A stretch of DNA of 64,000 bases. It comes from Streptomyces griseiscabiei (GTDB taxonomy: Bacteria; Actinomycetota; Actinomycetes; Streptomycetales; Streptomycetaceae). Positions 34,235-43,003 of the stretch are shown one piece after another (positions within the stretch are counted from its first letter, which is position 1; each line of letters begins with the position of its first letter). The stretch covers positions 620,001 through 684,000 of the forward strand of contig NZ_JAGJBZ010000004.1 of the NCBI RefSeq assembly GCF_020010925.1, in the 5' to 3' direction. The notes beneath the pieces were generated by a model. It had not been told where the DNA came from. It searched no databases and saw nothing but the letters and a program-made list of their open reading frames with translations. The position numbers were made by a program, and so were the translations under genes.

Positions 34235-35491
34235 ATGCGTAGCTACCAAGACCTCTTCCGTACACGGGAGTTCACCCCTCTCTTCCTCTCCTCGGCCCTC
34301 CAGGTCGCCGCCTCCACGATCGGCGGCCTGGCGCTCGGCACCTCCGTCTACGCCGCGACCGGCTCCCCGCTCCTCTCCGCCCTCAGCATGTTCGGCCCGT
34401 CCCTGGCCCAGGTGGTCGGCGCCACGACCCTGCTCTCGGCGGCGGACCGCCTCCCGCCGAGGGCGACGACGACGGGTCTGGCCCTCGTCTTCGCGGCGAG
34501 CACGGCGTGCCTCGCGCTGCCCGGCCTGCCGCTGTGGACGGTCTTCGCGGTGATCGCCGCCCAGGGCCTGGTCGCCTCCCTGGGCGGCGGGGTCCGCTGG
34601 GGCCTGCTGAACGAGATCCTCCCGAAGGACGGCTATCTGCTCGGCCGCTCGGTCTTCAACATGCTGCACGGCCTCACCCAGATCACCGGTTACGCGACCG
34701 GCGGCGCCCTGGTGGCACTGCTCTCCCCGTCGATCACGCTGCTGGTGTCGGCGGCCCTGTACGCGTCGGCGGCCCTGTGCACGGCCCTGGGCCTGACCCG
34801 CCGCGCCCCGCGCGCCACCGGCCGCCCGTCCGTCGCCGAGACCTGGCGCACCAACGCCCGTCTCTGGTCGTCGGCCCCGCGCCGCCGCCTCTACCTGGGC
34901 CTGTGGGTCCCCAACGGTCTGGTCGTCGGCTGCGAGTCCCTGTTCATCGCGTACGCCCCCGACCGCGCGGGCCTCCTCTTCGCCTGCGCGGCGCTCGGCA
35001 TGCTGATCGGCGACGTGACGGTGGGCCGCCTCCTCCCGCCCCACACCCGCGACCGCCTGGCCACCCCCCTCCTTCTGCTCCTGGCCGCCCCCTACCTCCT
35101 CTTCGCCCTCACCCCACCGACCCCGATCACGGCGGCCTGCGCCACCCTCGCCTCCATCGGCTTCGGCGCGAGCCTGATCCAGCAACACCACCTCCTCGCC
35201 CGAACCCCACCCGAACTCACCGGCCAGGCGCTCGGGTTGCACTCCTCCGGCATGCTCACGATGCAGGGCCTGAGCGCGGCCCTGGCAGGCGGCTTGGCCC
35301 AACTGACGTCACCGGCCACGGCGATGACCGCGATGGCGGGCGCGTCGATGACGGTGACGCTGGGGTTGTGGGCGGCGGGCCGAGGCGACGAGAGGCCGGG
35401 CCGCACGTCACAGGACTCATCACAGGAATCGATGCAGGACTCGATCCGCCCGGACTTCTCCGAGCGTGCCGACGAGTCGCATGCCAACTGA
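34235..35491 (+). CDS. MFS transporter
   Basis: A 418-residue major facilitator protein with about 12 predicted helices; SYQDLFRTREFTPLFLSSALQVAASTIGGLALG opens the protein, and NEILPKDGYLLGRSVFNMLHGLTQITGYATGG is the central region. The family often exports drugs or metabolites. I start at ATG 34235 (GGAGGG eight bases upstream) rather than TTG 34229. It is divergent from the winged-helix regulator, the usual layout for a regulator and the exporter it controls. The cytoplasmic tail is Asp/Ser-rich. Confidence 0.88.
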   Translation: MRSYQDLFRTREFTPLFLSSALQVAASTIGGLALGTSVYAATGSPLLSALSMFGPSLAQVVGATTLLSAADRLPPRATTTGLALVFAASTACLALPGLPLWTVFAVIAAQGLVASLGGGVRWGLLNEILPKDGYLLGRSVFNMLHGLTQITGYATGGALVALLSPSITLLVSAALYASAALCTALGLTRRAPRATGRPSVAETWRTNARLWSSAPRRRLYLGLWVPNGLVVGCESLFIAYAPDRAGLLFACAALGMLIGDVTVGRLLPPHTRDRLATPLLLLLAAPYLLFALTPPTPITAACATLASIGFGASLIQQHHLLARTPPELTGQALGLHSSGMLTMQGLSAALAGGLAQLTSPATAMTAMAGASMTVTLGLWAAGRGDERPGRTSQDSSQESMQDSIRPDFSERADESHAN

Positions 35492-35526
35492 GTAGTGTTT
35501 CGGACGAGTTGAGCGGAGCGCTGGAC

Positions 35527-36438
35527 TCAGGCCGCGTCCGGGAGGTGTCGCTGGGCGTCCTGGCGGCAGTCGCGGCAGTGGCTCTGGTCCGTCGAGCGGA
35601 AGCCCCGGTCGCAGCCGTCGCAGTTGCGCATGGTCGTGGGGGCCGGGCCTGTCGGGGGTGGTGTGGTGCTGCTGAAGGAGGCGGGCAGCGGCGTCTCCTT
35701 GAGGCGGTAGGCGAGGATGCCGGCCGGGCGGACCAGGAGGTGGTCCGGGAGCCCTGTGGTGAGGTGGTCGGTGATGTGCGTGGGCAGCAGGCCCGCCGCG
35801 AGCCACCGGCCGACGGCCGGGGCGAGGCGGGCGGCCTCCCGTTCGGAGAGGACGAGGCGGGGGTCGATGTGGCGAAGGCGGGCGAGGACGGCGACGGCTC
35901 GGGGGTCGGCGTCGGTGAGCGGGAGGGGTGTCTCGGCCTCGGCCCGCGCGCGCGGCTCCTCCCGCGTCGTCTCCCGCCGCGCGGTCGCGGTCGCGGGGGA
36001 GGGGGCGGGCTGCCGCCGGGGCCCACGCGGCCTGGGCGGCCTGGGTGGTTCGGGGGTTCCGTCCGGGTCGGGGGTCGGTTCGGGGGCGATGCCGGGGATG
36101 TCGTGGAAGTACGTACGGGTGCGGACCTGACCGGTGGTCGTGCGCTCACGGCGGCGTTCCAGGTATCCGGCCGCTTCCAGCTCCCTCAGCGCCCGCGAGA
36201 TGCGGATCTCGCCCTCGTCGAAGTGCGCGCACAGGGCGGCGATGCTCACGCAAGTGCCGGTGGGCAGCGAGGAGATGTAGGCCGCGACCCCGACCGTGAC
36301 CGCGCTGCCGCGCCGCTGCGCGAGGGCGTTGGAGAGCACGGTGAAGTCGGCCGTCAGCCGGGTGCGTACATGGATCACACCGGAGGTCGGAGCTCCGGCG
36401 TCGGCGCGCAGGCGCGCGTTAGACTGCGATTCAGCCAT
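35527..36438 (-). CDS. helix-turn-helix protein with C-terminal zinc ribbon
   Basis: A 303-residue protein. The N-terminal winged helix (VAAYISSLPTGTCVSIAALCAHFDEGEIRISRALRELEAAGYLERRRERT) resembles MarR/RepA-type DNA-binding domains. A Pro/Arg-rich linker precedes a helical domain, and the end is a CDGC...HCRDC zinc ribbon. Streptomyces genomes hold several of these proteins of unknown role. The start is ATG 36438 with no strong ribosome binding site. It is divergent from the three-gene operon at 36869. Confidence 0.75.
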   Translation of the reverse strand: MAESQSNARLRADAGAPTSGVIHVRTRLTADFTVLSNALAQRRGSAVTVGVAAYISSLPTGTCVSIAALCAHFDEGEIRISRALRELEAAGYLERRRERTTTGQVRTRTYFHDIPGIAPEPTPDPDGTPEPPRPPRPRGPRRQPAPSPATATARRETTREEPRARAEAETPLPLTDADPRAVAVLARLRHIDPRLVLSEREAARLAPAVGRWLAAGLLPTHITDHLTTGLPDHLLVRPAGILAYRLKETPLPASFSSTTPPPTGPAPTTMRNCDGCDRGFRSTDQSHCRDCRQDAQRHLPDAA

Positions 36439-36868
36439 CGGGAAGGTGCTTTCTTCCTGGTTGGTCAGGCCCTCGATCGGGATGCCAGTCCCGGCCGGGG
36501 GCCGTATCTGTCTTCGGTTGTCGCGGCGAACGTAACCGCCTGCCTCCCACGCCTGCAAGCCGGTCACCCGGACGGGTGACGCGCCCCTCCTGGCCAGGGA
36601 GGGTGGGTGGGCGGGTAGTTCTTTCCCCCGGTTCTTGGGGGAGTCGGCGGCCCACCGGCCCCTCGTGCACAAGCCCCCGGCGAGCCGTCCCGCCCCGCCG
36701 CCCCGCCGCCCCGCCGCCCGGCTCCCGCCCGGTCCTTGCGCGCTGTCGTACGGGTGTCGCATTGTTCCGCGATTCACCGATGCCATGGCGTGCGGGGGAC
36801 CGGGCCCGCCATGCTGACGTCCGGCTGAACGTATGCATGTACGTACGTGTGTGTCTCGGAAGGTACCG
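36439..36868. other. 430-bp intergenic region with GC repeats
   Basis: No gene is supported. It includes an imperfect palindrome at 36581-36604 (around CCTCCTGGCCAGGGAGGG), three tandem copies of CCGCCCCG at about 36690-36716, and an alternating ACGTATGCATGTACGTACGT tract at 36829-36848, just before the start of the next gene. Confidence 0.6.
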
Positions 36869-37108
36869 ATGTCCAGAAGGCAACTCTTATCCGTCGTGGT
36901 GTTGTTGACGGTTCTCGGGTGGAGCGTGGTGCTCGTCGCCGTCGGCGAGACGGCCGCGGCAGCCGCCGCGGTCCCCGCGCTCGTGCTCAGCGCGGAACAG
37001 GTCGTGACGTCGATGACCACGACGGCGATCACGACCACTGCGGCGGCCACGACGGCCACGGCCGAGCAACCCGTACGCGTACCGGATGACGAGGAGCGCG
37101 CCGGGTGA
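36869..37108 (+). CDS. small membrane protein
   Basis: A 79-residue protein with a single hydrophobic segment (LLSVVVLLTVLGWSVVLVAVG), then an Ala/Thr-rich stretch and a charged tail. It could be a membrane-anchored or signal-anchored peptide. GGAAGG lies five bases before the ATG. Its stop overlaps the next start by 4 nt (GTGA), marking it as the first gene of an operon. I recognise no family. Confidence 0.65.
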   Translation: MSRRQLLSVVVLLTVLGWSVVLVAVGETAAAAAAVPALVLSAEQVVTSMTTTAITTTAAATTATAEQPVRVPDDEERAG

Positions 37109-38161
37109 CCCCGCCGTCCCTGTCGCGGCGGCCCGGTGGGGGCGCGCCGGCGGGCAAGCCGGGCCGGAAGCTGGGGCCGATAGCCGAGGGCGTGGGCCGG
37201 GCGCACCGGGCCTGGCTGGAGCCCCTGCGCAGCCGGTTCCTGGCCAGCGGGCTGACGATCGGTGAGCTGAGCGACCGTTCGGGCTGGGCCAAGTCGAAGA
37301 TCTCCGAACTGCTGCGCGGCACGGGCCGTTACCCGCGCTGGGAGATCACCTACGGCCTCCTGGACGTCCTCGACGTACCCACCTGGCCGATGCGGCGGCT
37401 GTGGATGGCCGCCGCGCTGGAGGCGCGGAAGAAGCCGGACTGGATAGACGGCTGCATCCAGAACCATCAGAACCACCAGAACCACCAGAGCCGCCCGCCG
37501 CACCCCCCTGGTCAGGACCGGGGCCCGGACCGGCACCCCGGTGCGGGCCTGTGGGCCGGCGCGGCCGTCCCCCCCGCTGGAGCACCAGGCGTTCACCGAA
37601 CTCAACCGCGCCCCCTATCTCGCCTACGCCCGCCTCTTCGTGAGCGAGGCGGAGGCGCGCGAGGTGGTCGCGGAGACGTTCGACGTGCTGTGGTTCCGCT
37701 GGGACGAGGCGCTGGCCAGCGCGGACGTGGTGCCGTTCGCGTGGTCGGTGCTGCGCCGGAGCGTGATGGCCCGCGCCTGTCACACGGACGGCTGCCCCGA
37801 ACTGGCCCGCACCGCCTTCGACACCGTCGCCCTGAGCCTGGTGTCCACGCCCGCGGCGCGGTTCGCGCAGATCGAGGAGTCGATGGGCCTGTTCAAGGCC
37901 ATCAGCCGACTGCCCGCCCATCAGCTGGACGTCATGGTCCTCACCTATCTGCGCGGCATGGACCACGCCGCCGTCGCCGACGTCCTCGGCGTCCCGATCG
38001 CCTCGGTCCACACCGCCGACCGCTACGCCCGCAAGACACTGTCCACAGCTCTCACCACAGCTACAGCTACAGCTACCGATACCGCTACAGCCACCGCCGC
38101 AGCCGCCCCTCCGACCCCACCTCTCCACCCCGAGAACGACCTGGGAGAGACCCCGCGATGA
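37105..38161 (+). pseudogene. HTH-sigma70-like regulator, frameshifted at a C7 tract
   Basis: The first frame (from GTG 37105) encodes an XRE-like helix-turn-helix (GLTIGELSDRSGWAKSKISELLRGTGRYPRW). At 37569-37575 lies a run of seven C. Reading continues sensibly only in the next frame, where LEHQAFTELNRAPYLAYARLFVSEAEAREVVAETFDVLWFRWDE and SRLPAHQLDVMVLTYLRGM form sigma-70-like regions 2 and 4. Removing one C joins the halves as VPP-LEH. So a +1 shift separates the HTH and sigma halves. It is either a real mutation or a sequencing error. It overlaps both neighbours by 4 nt. Confidence 0.7.
37460..37490 (+). repeat. 9-bp tandem repeat (CAGAACCAC)
   Basis: CAGAACCAT, CAGAACCAC and CAGAACCAC in tandem, encoding a QNH-repeat in the frame of the HTH half, at the linker before the sigma half. 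Confidence 0.8.
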
Positions 38162-39000
38162 TCCCGACCCCGCCGATGACCCCGATGACCCCGACCGGCC
38201 CGCTGGACCAACTCCTCGCCCGCGCCCTGCTCCTCGACGCGCCGCACGTCCCGCACGACGTCGTCCCCGGCGCCCGCCGCCCGGACTCCCCGCTGCCGCT
38301 GCCGCCGGCCGGCCACCCGGACCGTACGGGCACGACGGCGGCCCGGCACCGTACGAGCACGATGGCGGCCCGCGATCTGCGCACCCTGTGCGAGACGGTC
38401 CTGGCCCACATCACCCCCGAGTCCCTCCAGGACTTCGTCACCGAGCACCTGCCGGAGCCGCCCGGCGCCCGCGTCCTCGGCTGCATCCTCCAGCTCGCCG
38501 ACGCCGAGGACAGCGCCCGCTCCTGGTGGCAGTACGCGGCCGGCGCGGGCGACGACCTCGCCTCGTACTGCCTCTACCTCCACCATCTGATCCTCGGCGA
38601 CACGGAGGCGGCGGCGTGGTGGCGCGAGCAGACGAACATCGCCACCCGCCCCGCCCCCGAACCCCTGATGGCCGTCCCGGACCCGGGCATCCCCACCGCG
38701 TACGACGCCAGCTTCCCCACGGTCCTGCGCGCCCTCTCCCACCTCGACCGCGCCACTCCGCCCCGCCGCACCGAACTCGTCGACGCGGTCATGCACTACG
38801 TCCCGGAGGCCGTGGCCCTCGGCTACGTCGACAACCCGGACTTCGAACTCCCCCTCCCCGGGCCCGACTTCGCCGAGCACATCAGCATCCTGGTGGCCGC
38901 CGCCTCGGCCGCGGCCACCTGGATGACACCCCCGCCCCTCCACCCCACCTCCCCCCGTCTGCCGCGCCGACCCCGGACAGGGGGAGAGGGAGGCTGGTGA
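38158..39000 (+). CDS. hypothetical protein, third gene of the HTH-sigma operon
   Basis: A 280-residue cytoplasmic protein, largely helical, starting MIPTPPMTPMTP and overlapping the sigma-like gene by 4 nt (ATGA). A conserved-looking core begins at RDLRTLCETVLAHITPESLQDF, with LADAEDSARSWWQYAAGAGDDLASYCLYLHHLIL in the middle, an arrangement similar to TPR-like helix pairs. Translational coupling suggests it works with the HTH-sigma protein, but I recognise no family. Confidence 0.7.
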   Translation: MIPTPPMTPMTPTGPLDQLLARALLLDAPHVPHDVVPGARRPDSPLPLPPAGHPDRTGTTAARHRTSTMAARDLRTLCETVLAHITPESLQDFVTEHLPEPPGARVLGCILQLADAEDSARSWWQYAAGAGDDLASYCLYLHHLILGDTEAAAWWREQTNIATRPAPEPLMAVPDPGIPTAYDASFPTVLRALSHLDRATPPRRTELVDAVMHYVPEAVALGYVDNPDFELPLPGPDFAEHISILVAAASAAATWMTPPPLHPTSPRLPRRPRTGGEGGW

Positions 39001-41139
39001 TCAGCTGACGTCCGACGCGTCCAGCCGGTACAGCCCGCTGTCGCTGTAGTCGCTCACGGCGCTGCCGTTCGCCTTGACCCACTCGGCGATCTCGGAGGCG
39101 GCGGTGCTGCCGCCGCCGCCCCGGCCGCTGTCACTGTCGCCGACGACGATGTAGTGGAGCTCGCCCGCCTTCACCAGTTCCTTGAGCCTGGCGAGGGTCA
39201 TGGCCTCGTCGCTGCCGGACCAGCCGCCCATGGAGATCACGGGCTGACCGGACTCCAGGATGATCGAGGAAGCCGTCTGGTCGGTGGCCACCGCCACCAG
39301 CCAGGTCGCGCCGTCCTGGTTCTTCTTCAGATACGTGATCATCTCGGACGAGACCTGCGAGCCGCCGCCCATTCCGCCGCCGCCCATTCCGCCACCGTCC
39401 GTACCGCCATCGTCCGTACCGCCATCGCCGTCGGCCTGACGGCTGGCGGAGCCGCTGGAAGTCGAACTTGAGTTGCCGGAAGCCGAGTTGCCCGTACCGC
39501 CGGGCGCGTTCCCGCTCGGGGCGTCCCCGCTCGGCCGCTCACCCCCGCCCGTACCGCCCCCACCCATGCCGCCCCCGGTGCTGGGACCGGCCGTCGGGTT
39601 GGTGCCGTTGGTCGAGGCTGTGGTGGCGGCCGAGACCGAGTACGCCGCGGGCCCGGCCAGCAGCGCGACGACCGCCGCGAGCGACGCCAGCCCGACCAGC
39701 TTGCGGCGCCGCATGAACCGTCCGACGAGCAGCCCGATCACGGCGACCGCACCGGCGACACCGGCCACCACCTGCGCGACCGTGTAGAGCGTGCCGGACC
39801 CGGAGACCCGCTGCAGCAGCACGACCGCCCAGACCGCGCTGACCGCCACCGCCAGGGGCAGCACCCACCCCCACTTCACGACCGGCCGCTCTTTGAAGGC
39901 GCCGTACAGCATGACCCCGCCCGCACCGGCGAGGGCCGCGATCCCGGGGGCCATGGCGGTGACGTAGTACGGGTGGAAGGTGCCCTCGGCGAGGGCGAAG
40001 GTCAGGTAGTGCAGGACGAACCAGCCGCCCCAGAGCATCAGGGCCGCCCGCTTGCCGTCCGTACGCGGAGCACGCCCCCGCAGCACCAGACCGCCCACCA
40101 GCGCGACGACCGCGAACGGGATCAGCCAGGAGATCTGGCCGCCCATGATCTCGTTGAACATCCGGTAGACGCCCGCGTCGCCGCCGAAGCTCGCCCCGTT
40201 GCCCTGCGAGCCCACCGACGAACTCGCGCCGAAGATCCGGCCGAAGCCGTTGTAGCCGATGACCAGGTCCCAGACCGTGTTGTCGGTCGAACCGCCGATG
40301 TACGGGCGGGAGGAGGCGGGGATCAGATCCACGACCACCATCCACCAGGCGCTCGACACGACCAGCGCGACCGTGCCGACGGCCAGGTTGCGGATACGGC
40401 GGCCGAGCGAGGCGTTCGCCGCCCACAGGTAGACCAGGAAGAAGACCGGCAGGACGACGTACGCCTGCATCATCTTCGTGTTGAAGGCGAACCCGATCGC
40501 GACGCCGGACCAGACGAGCGGCATCAGCCGGCCGGTGCGGACGGCTTTCGTGAGCGCCGCGGCACCGAGCAGCATCAGGAACACGAGGACGGGGTCGGGG
40601 TTGGTGTCCCGGGTGATGGCGACCGTGATGGGCGTCAGGGCGAGCGCGAGCGCGGCGACCGTGCCCGCGACCGCCCCGAAGTCCCGCTTGACCATGCGGT
40701 ACAGCACCGCCACGGACCCGACGCCCACCGCGACCATCGGCAGCAGCATCTGCCAGGTGCCGTAGCCGAACACCCGGGCCGACAACCCCATCACCCACAG
40801 CGCGAACGGCGGCTTGTCGACGGTGATGAAGCTGCCCGAGTCCAGCGCGCCGAAGAAGAACGCCTTCCAGCTCTTCGTGCCGCTGTAGACGGCCGCGTTG
40901 TAGAAGGTGTTGCCGGTGATCGAGGACAGGTTCCAGGCGTACAGCGCCGTGGCGAGCACGAGGATCGCCCACAGGGCCGGGCGCGCCCAGCGGGGGTCGT
41001 CCGGTGCGCCGGTGAACAGCCGGCGTGCCCGGACGGCGAGACCACCGCCGGCTTCGGGGCGTCCGTCGGAAGGAGCTTCGGCCCGATGCCTCGGGCCACG
41101 GTCCCGCCCGGTGGCGGGCGGCGGGGCGAGGGTCGTCAT
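39001..41139 (-). CDS. GT39 (PMT/ArnT-like) membrane glycosyltransferase
   Basis: A 712-residue protein with about 12 membrane helices. LSSITGNTFYNAAVYSGTKSWKAFFFGALDSGSFITVDKPPFALWVMG contains the loop-1 Asp-Lys-Pro-Pro typical of this GT-C family, and AITRDTNPDPVLVFLMLLGAAAL follows. Such enzymes transfer sugar from polyprenyl-phosphate donors onto lipids or proteins outside the membrane. A Gly/Ser/Asn/Thr-rich linker (~560-625) leads to a C-terminal soluble domain. The start is ATG 41139, translationally coupled (ATGA) with the GT2 remnant. Confidence 0.9.
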   Translation of the reverse strand: MTTLAPPPATGRDRGPRHRAEAPSDGRPEAGGGLAVRARRLFTGAPDDPRWARPALWAILVLATALYAWNLSSITGNTFYNAAVYSGTKSWKAFFFGALDSGSFITVDKPPFALWVMGLSARVFGYGTWQMLLPMVAVGVGSVAVLYRMVKRDFGAVAGTVAALALALTPITVAITRDTNPDPVLVFLMLLGAAALTKAVRTGRLMPLVWSGVAIGFAFNTKMMQAYVVLPVFFLVYLWAANASLGRRIRNLAVGTVALVVSSAWWMVVVDLIPASSRPYIGGSTDNTVWDLVIGYNGFGRIFGASSSVGSQGNGASFGGDAGVYRMFNEIMGGQISWLIPFAVVALVGGLVLRGRAPRTDGKRAALMLWGGWFVLHYLTFALAEGTFHPYYVTAMAPGIAALAGAGGVMLYGAFKERPVVKWGWVLPLAVAVSAVWAVVLLQRVSGSGTLYTVAQVVAGVAGAVAVIGLLVGRFMRRRKLVGLASLAAVVALLAGPAAYSVSAATTASTNGTNPTAGPSTGGGMGGGGTGGGERPSGDAPSGNAPGGTGNSASGNSSSTSSGSASRQADGDGGTDDGGTDGGGMGGGGMGGGSQVSSEMITYLKKNQDGATWLVAVATDQTASSIILESGQPVISMGGWSGSDEAMTLARLKELVKAGELHYIVVGDSDSGRGGGGSTAASEIAEWVKANGSAVSDYSDSGLYRLDASDVS

Positions 41140-41513
41140 GACGCGTACTCCATGCCCTTGAGGTCGTCGACGGCGGTACGGACGATGTCGACCCGGCTGT
41201 CGGTGTCGAAGAACCAGGCGGTGCCCTCGATGTGCGGGGCGCGCCTCGGCCCCCGCCCCTTCCGCTCCAGCCGGACGGTGTGGACGTGGGGGAGCCGTTC
41301 GGCCAGGGCGCGGGCCGACTCCCGGGTGGCGTCCGTGCTCGCGTTGTCGCCGATCGTGATCCCGAACTGGAACGGGAACCGGAACGGGAAGGACGCCTCG
41401 AGGTATGCGTGGAGACGGCCGATGCCGCCGGCGAGGACGTGCGCCTCGTTGTGGACCGGCACCACGATCTCGACCGAGCGCTGCCGGACGCCTCCCGCGT
41501 TCATTTCGTTCAT
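41136..41513 (-). pseudogene. glycosyltransferase family 2 remnant with internal deletion
   Basis: Only 125 residues remain. The N-terminal part has the GT2 fold start VEIVVPVHNEAHVLAGGI and GDNASTDATRESARALAERLPHVHTVRLERKGRG, but the chain then jumps to GTAWFFDTDSRVDIVRTAVDDLKG, which matches the C-terminal end of full-length (~250 residue or larger) GT2 relatives. The whole DxD/acceptor part is missing, so it cannot be active. It still overlaps the GT39 start by 4 nt. Full-length relatives usually supply polyprenyl-phosphate sugar to the neighbouring GT-C enzyme. Confidence 0.72.
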
Positions 41514-41657
41514 GGCAGCGACTGTCGAGGCCGCTTCTGGGGCGACGCTGAGCGAGTACTGAGGGAAGAATGAGAATCAGCGAACTCACAGCTTCCCCAC
41601 AGCGGGAGGGCTCAGCCCGTTCTCATGACCGTCCATGCGGTCACGGCTGTCACGGCT

Positions 41658-41951
41658 TCATGACTGGTACGGCTGCTGCTGAGGCTGGCCGTGGGGCTGG
41701 CCCCCGTGGGTGCCGGCGTTCTGCTGCTGCAGCCGTTCGGCCTGCTCGGCGTCGATCTTCTGCTCGGCGCCGCAGAAGGTGCACTGCGTCTGGTACTTGG
41801 TCGAGAACGGGAACAGCGGCACGAAGAACAGCGTGAACTTCGTGACCCGCTTCCTGAGCGTGTGCGCGGCGGGGTTCCCGCACTGCCCGCAGACCAGCGT
41901 CAGTATCGCGAGCTGGTACAGGTATCCCTTGGTGCCGAAGATGATGAACAT
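41658..41951 (-). CDS. zinc-ribbon domain protein
   Basis: A 97-residue protein: MFIIFGTKGYLYQLAILTLVCGQCGNPAAHTL followed by QTQCTFCGAEQKID, giving two CxxC pairs for one zinc, and a Gln/Gly-rich tail. The family is widespread in actinobacteria and of unknown function. It may sit at the membrane through the central hydrophobic stretch (KFTLFFVPLFPFSTKY). Confidence 0.85.
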   Translation of the reverse strand: MFIIFGTKGYLYQLAILTLVCGQCGNPAAHTLRKRVTKFTLFFVPLFPFSTKYQTQCTFCGAEQKIDAEQAERLQQQNAGTHGGQPHGQPQQQPYQS

Positions 41952-42005
41952 CTGATCCTTCCCGGGGCTGTCGATCGACGCACTGCTCTCCAGTGTGCCC
42001 GTCCC

Positions 42006-42728
42006 TTACTTCTTCACCTCGCCGGTGAAGACCGCCTCCTCGGAGTCGTAGTCGGGGGAGACCTCGACCTGGAGGAACGTTTCGTCCTTGGGAAGTTCGC
42101 AGGCCCACGGAACGGTGAGGGAGCGTCCCGCGAGGATACGGGTCTCGGGGAGCCCGTCGAGCCCGTCGTCGTAGATCGCCTCTCCCTCCTTGCCCTCGTC
42201 GCCGTAGGCGCAGTCGACCGTCATCTCGTTGGCGTCGACGGTGGCGTCCGACCCGTTGACGACCTTGATCGTGAACTTCGCGTACGGGGTGTTCTCGGGC
42301 GCCGCGTAGTCGTTCGACACCCCGCGCTCGAACCCGGAGAGGGTGACCTCGACGTCGCTGTCGTAGACGACGGTGTCGTCCAGAGCGAAGACGCCGTCGT
42401 CGTCGGACGAGGTGTCGCTCACGTCACCGGACGAGTCCTCGGCCTCTTCACCGCTGTCGTCACCGGTGGTGTCGGCGTCCTCGGCCGCGACCGTCTTCGT
42501 GACGGTGACCGTCGGCGCGGGCGAGGCGGTCCCGTCGCCGTCGTTCGTCACCACGATGCCCGTTCCGATGACACTCGCGACGACGGCGACGGCACAGCCG
42601 ACGATGACCAGGTTGGTCCGGTTCCGGCCCGGCGGCTTCGGCGGCTGGGGCGGGACGGGCGGCCCGTAACCCGGCATGGGTGGCGGCGGTGGCGGTGGCG
42701 GTGGTGGTGGCGTGATGTCGTGGCTCAT
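42006..42728 (-). CDS. membrane-anchored DUF4352-like protein
   Basis: A 240-residue protein. A polyproline tract (11 consecutive Pro) and a Pro/Gly-rich cytoplasmic segment precede one membrane helix (NLVIVGCAVAVVASVIGTGIVV). A Ser/Thr/Asp-rich linker and a C-terminal beta-sandwich follow (VEVTLSGFERGVSNDYAAPENTPYAKFTIKVVNGSDATVDAN), like the DUF4352 immunoglobulin-like domain. It presumably presents this domain outside the cell. No partner is evident. The start is ATG 42728. Confidence 0.78.
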   Translation of the reverse strand: MSHDITPPPPPPPPPPPMPGYGPPVPPQPPKPPGRNRTNLVIVGCAVAVVASVIGTGIVVTNDGDGTASPAPTVTVTKTVAAEDADTTGDDSGEEAEDSSGDVSDTSSDDDGVFALDDTVVYDSDVEVTLSGFERGVSNDYAAPENTPYAKFTIKVVNGSDATVDANEMTVDCAYGDEGKEGEAIYDDGLDGLPETRILAGRSLTVPWACELPKDETFLQVEVSPDYDSEEAVFTGEVKK

Positions 42729-43003
42729 GGTCCCCCCACGATGGTGCAGTTGAAGGATGAATCATCCCGTACGCGAGCATTTTTTTGGAGAGTGTGTGGC
42801 TGGATCGTGATGGTGGCGCGGAGGAGGAGGCGGCGGGGGGAGGGGCGAGGGAGGAGGACGAAGGCGGACGGCGTGAGAGGGGGCGGCGGTCGCGTGCGGT
42901 CGGCCGCGTACGACCGGGTCCCGCCGAGTGCAACCTGAGAGGCAGAAGGGGTTCCCCCTGCGGAGCGATGCGGTGTGTGCCCCCGTTCCGGAAACCTGTC
43001 CTC

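Noticed and set aside
37105..39000. One continuous 631-codon protein
   Set aside because: The middle third is Arg-rich nonsense, while the alternative frame encodes recognisable sigma-70-like regions. Treated as a frameshifted gene plus a separate third gene.
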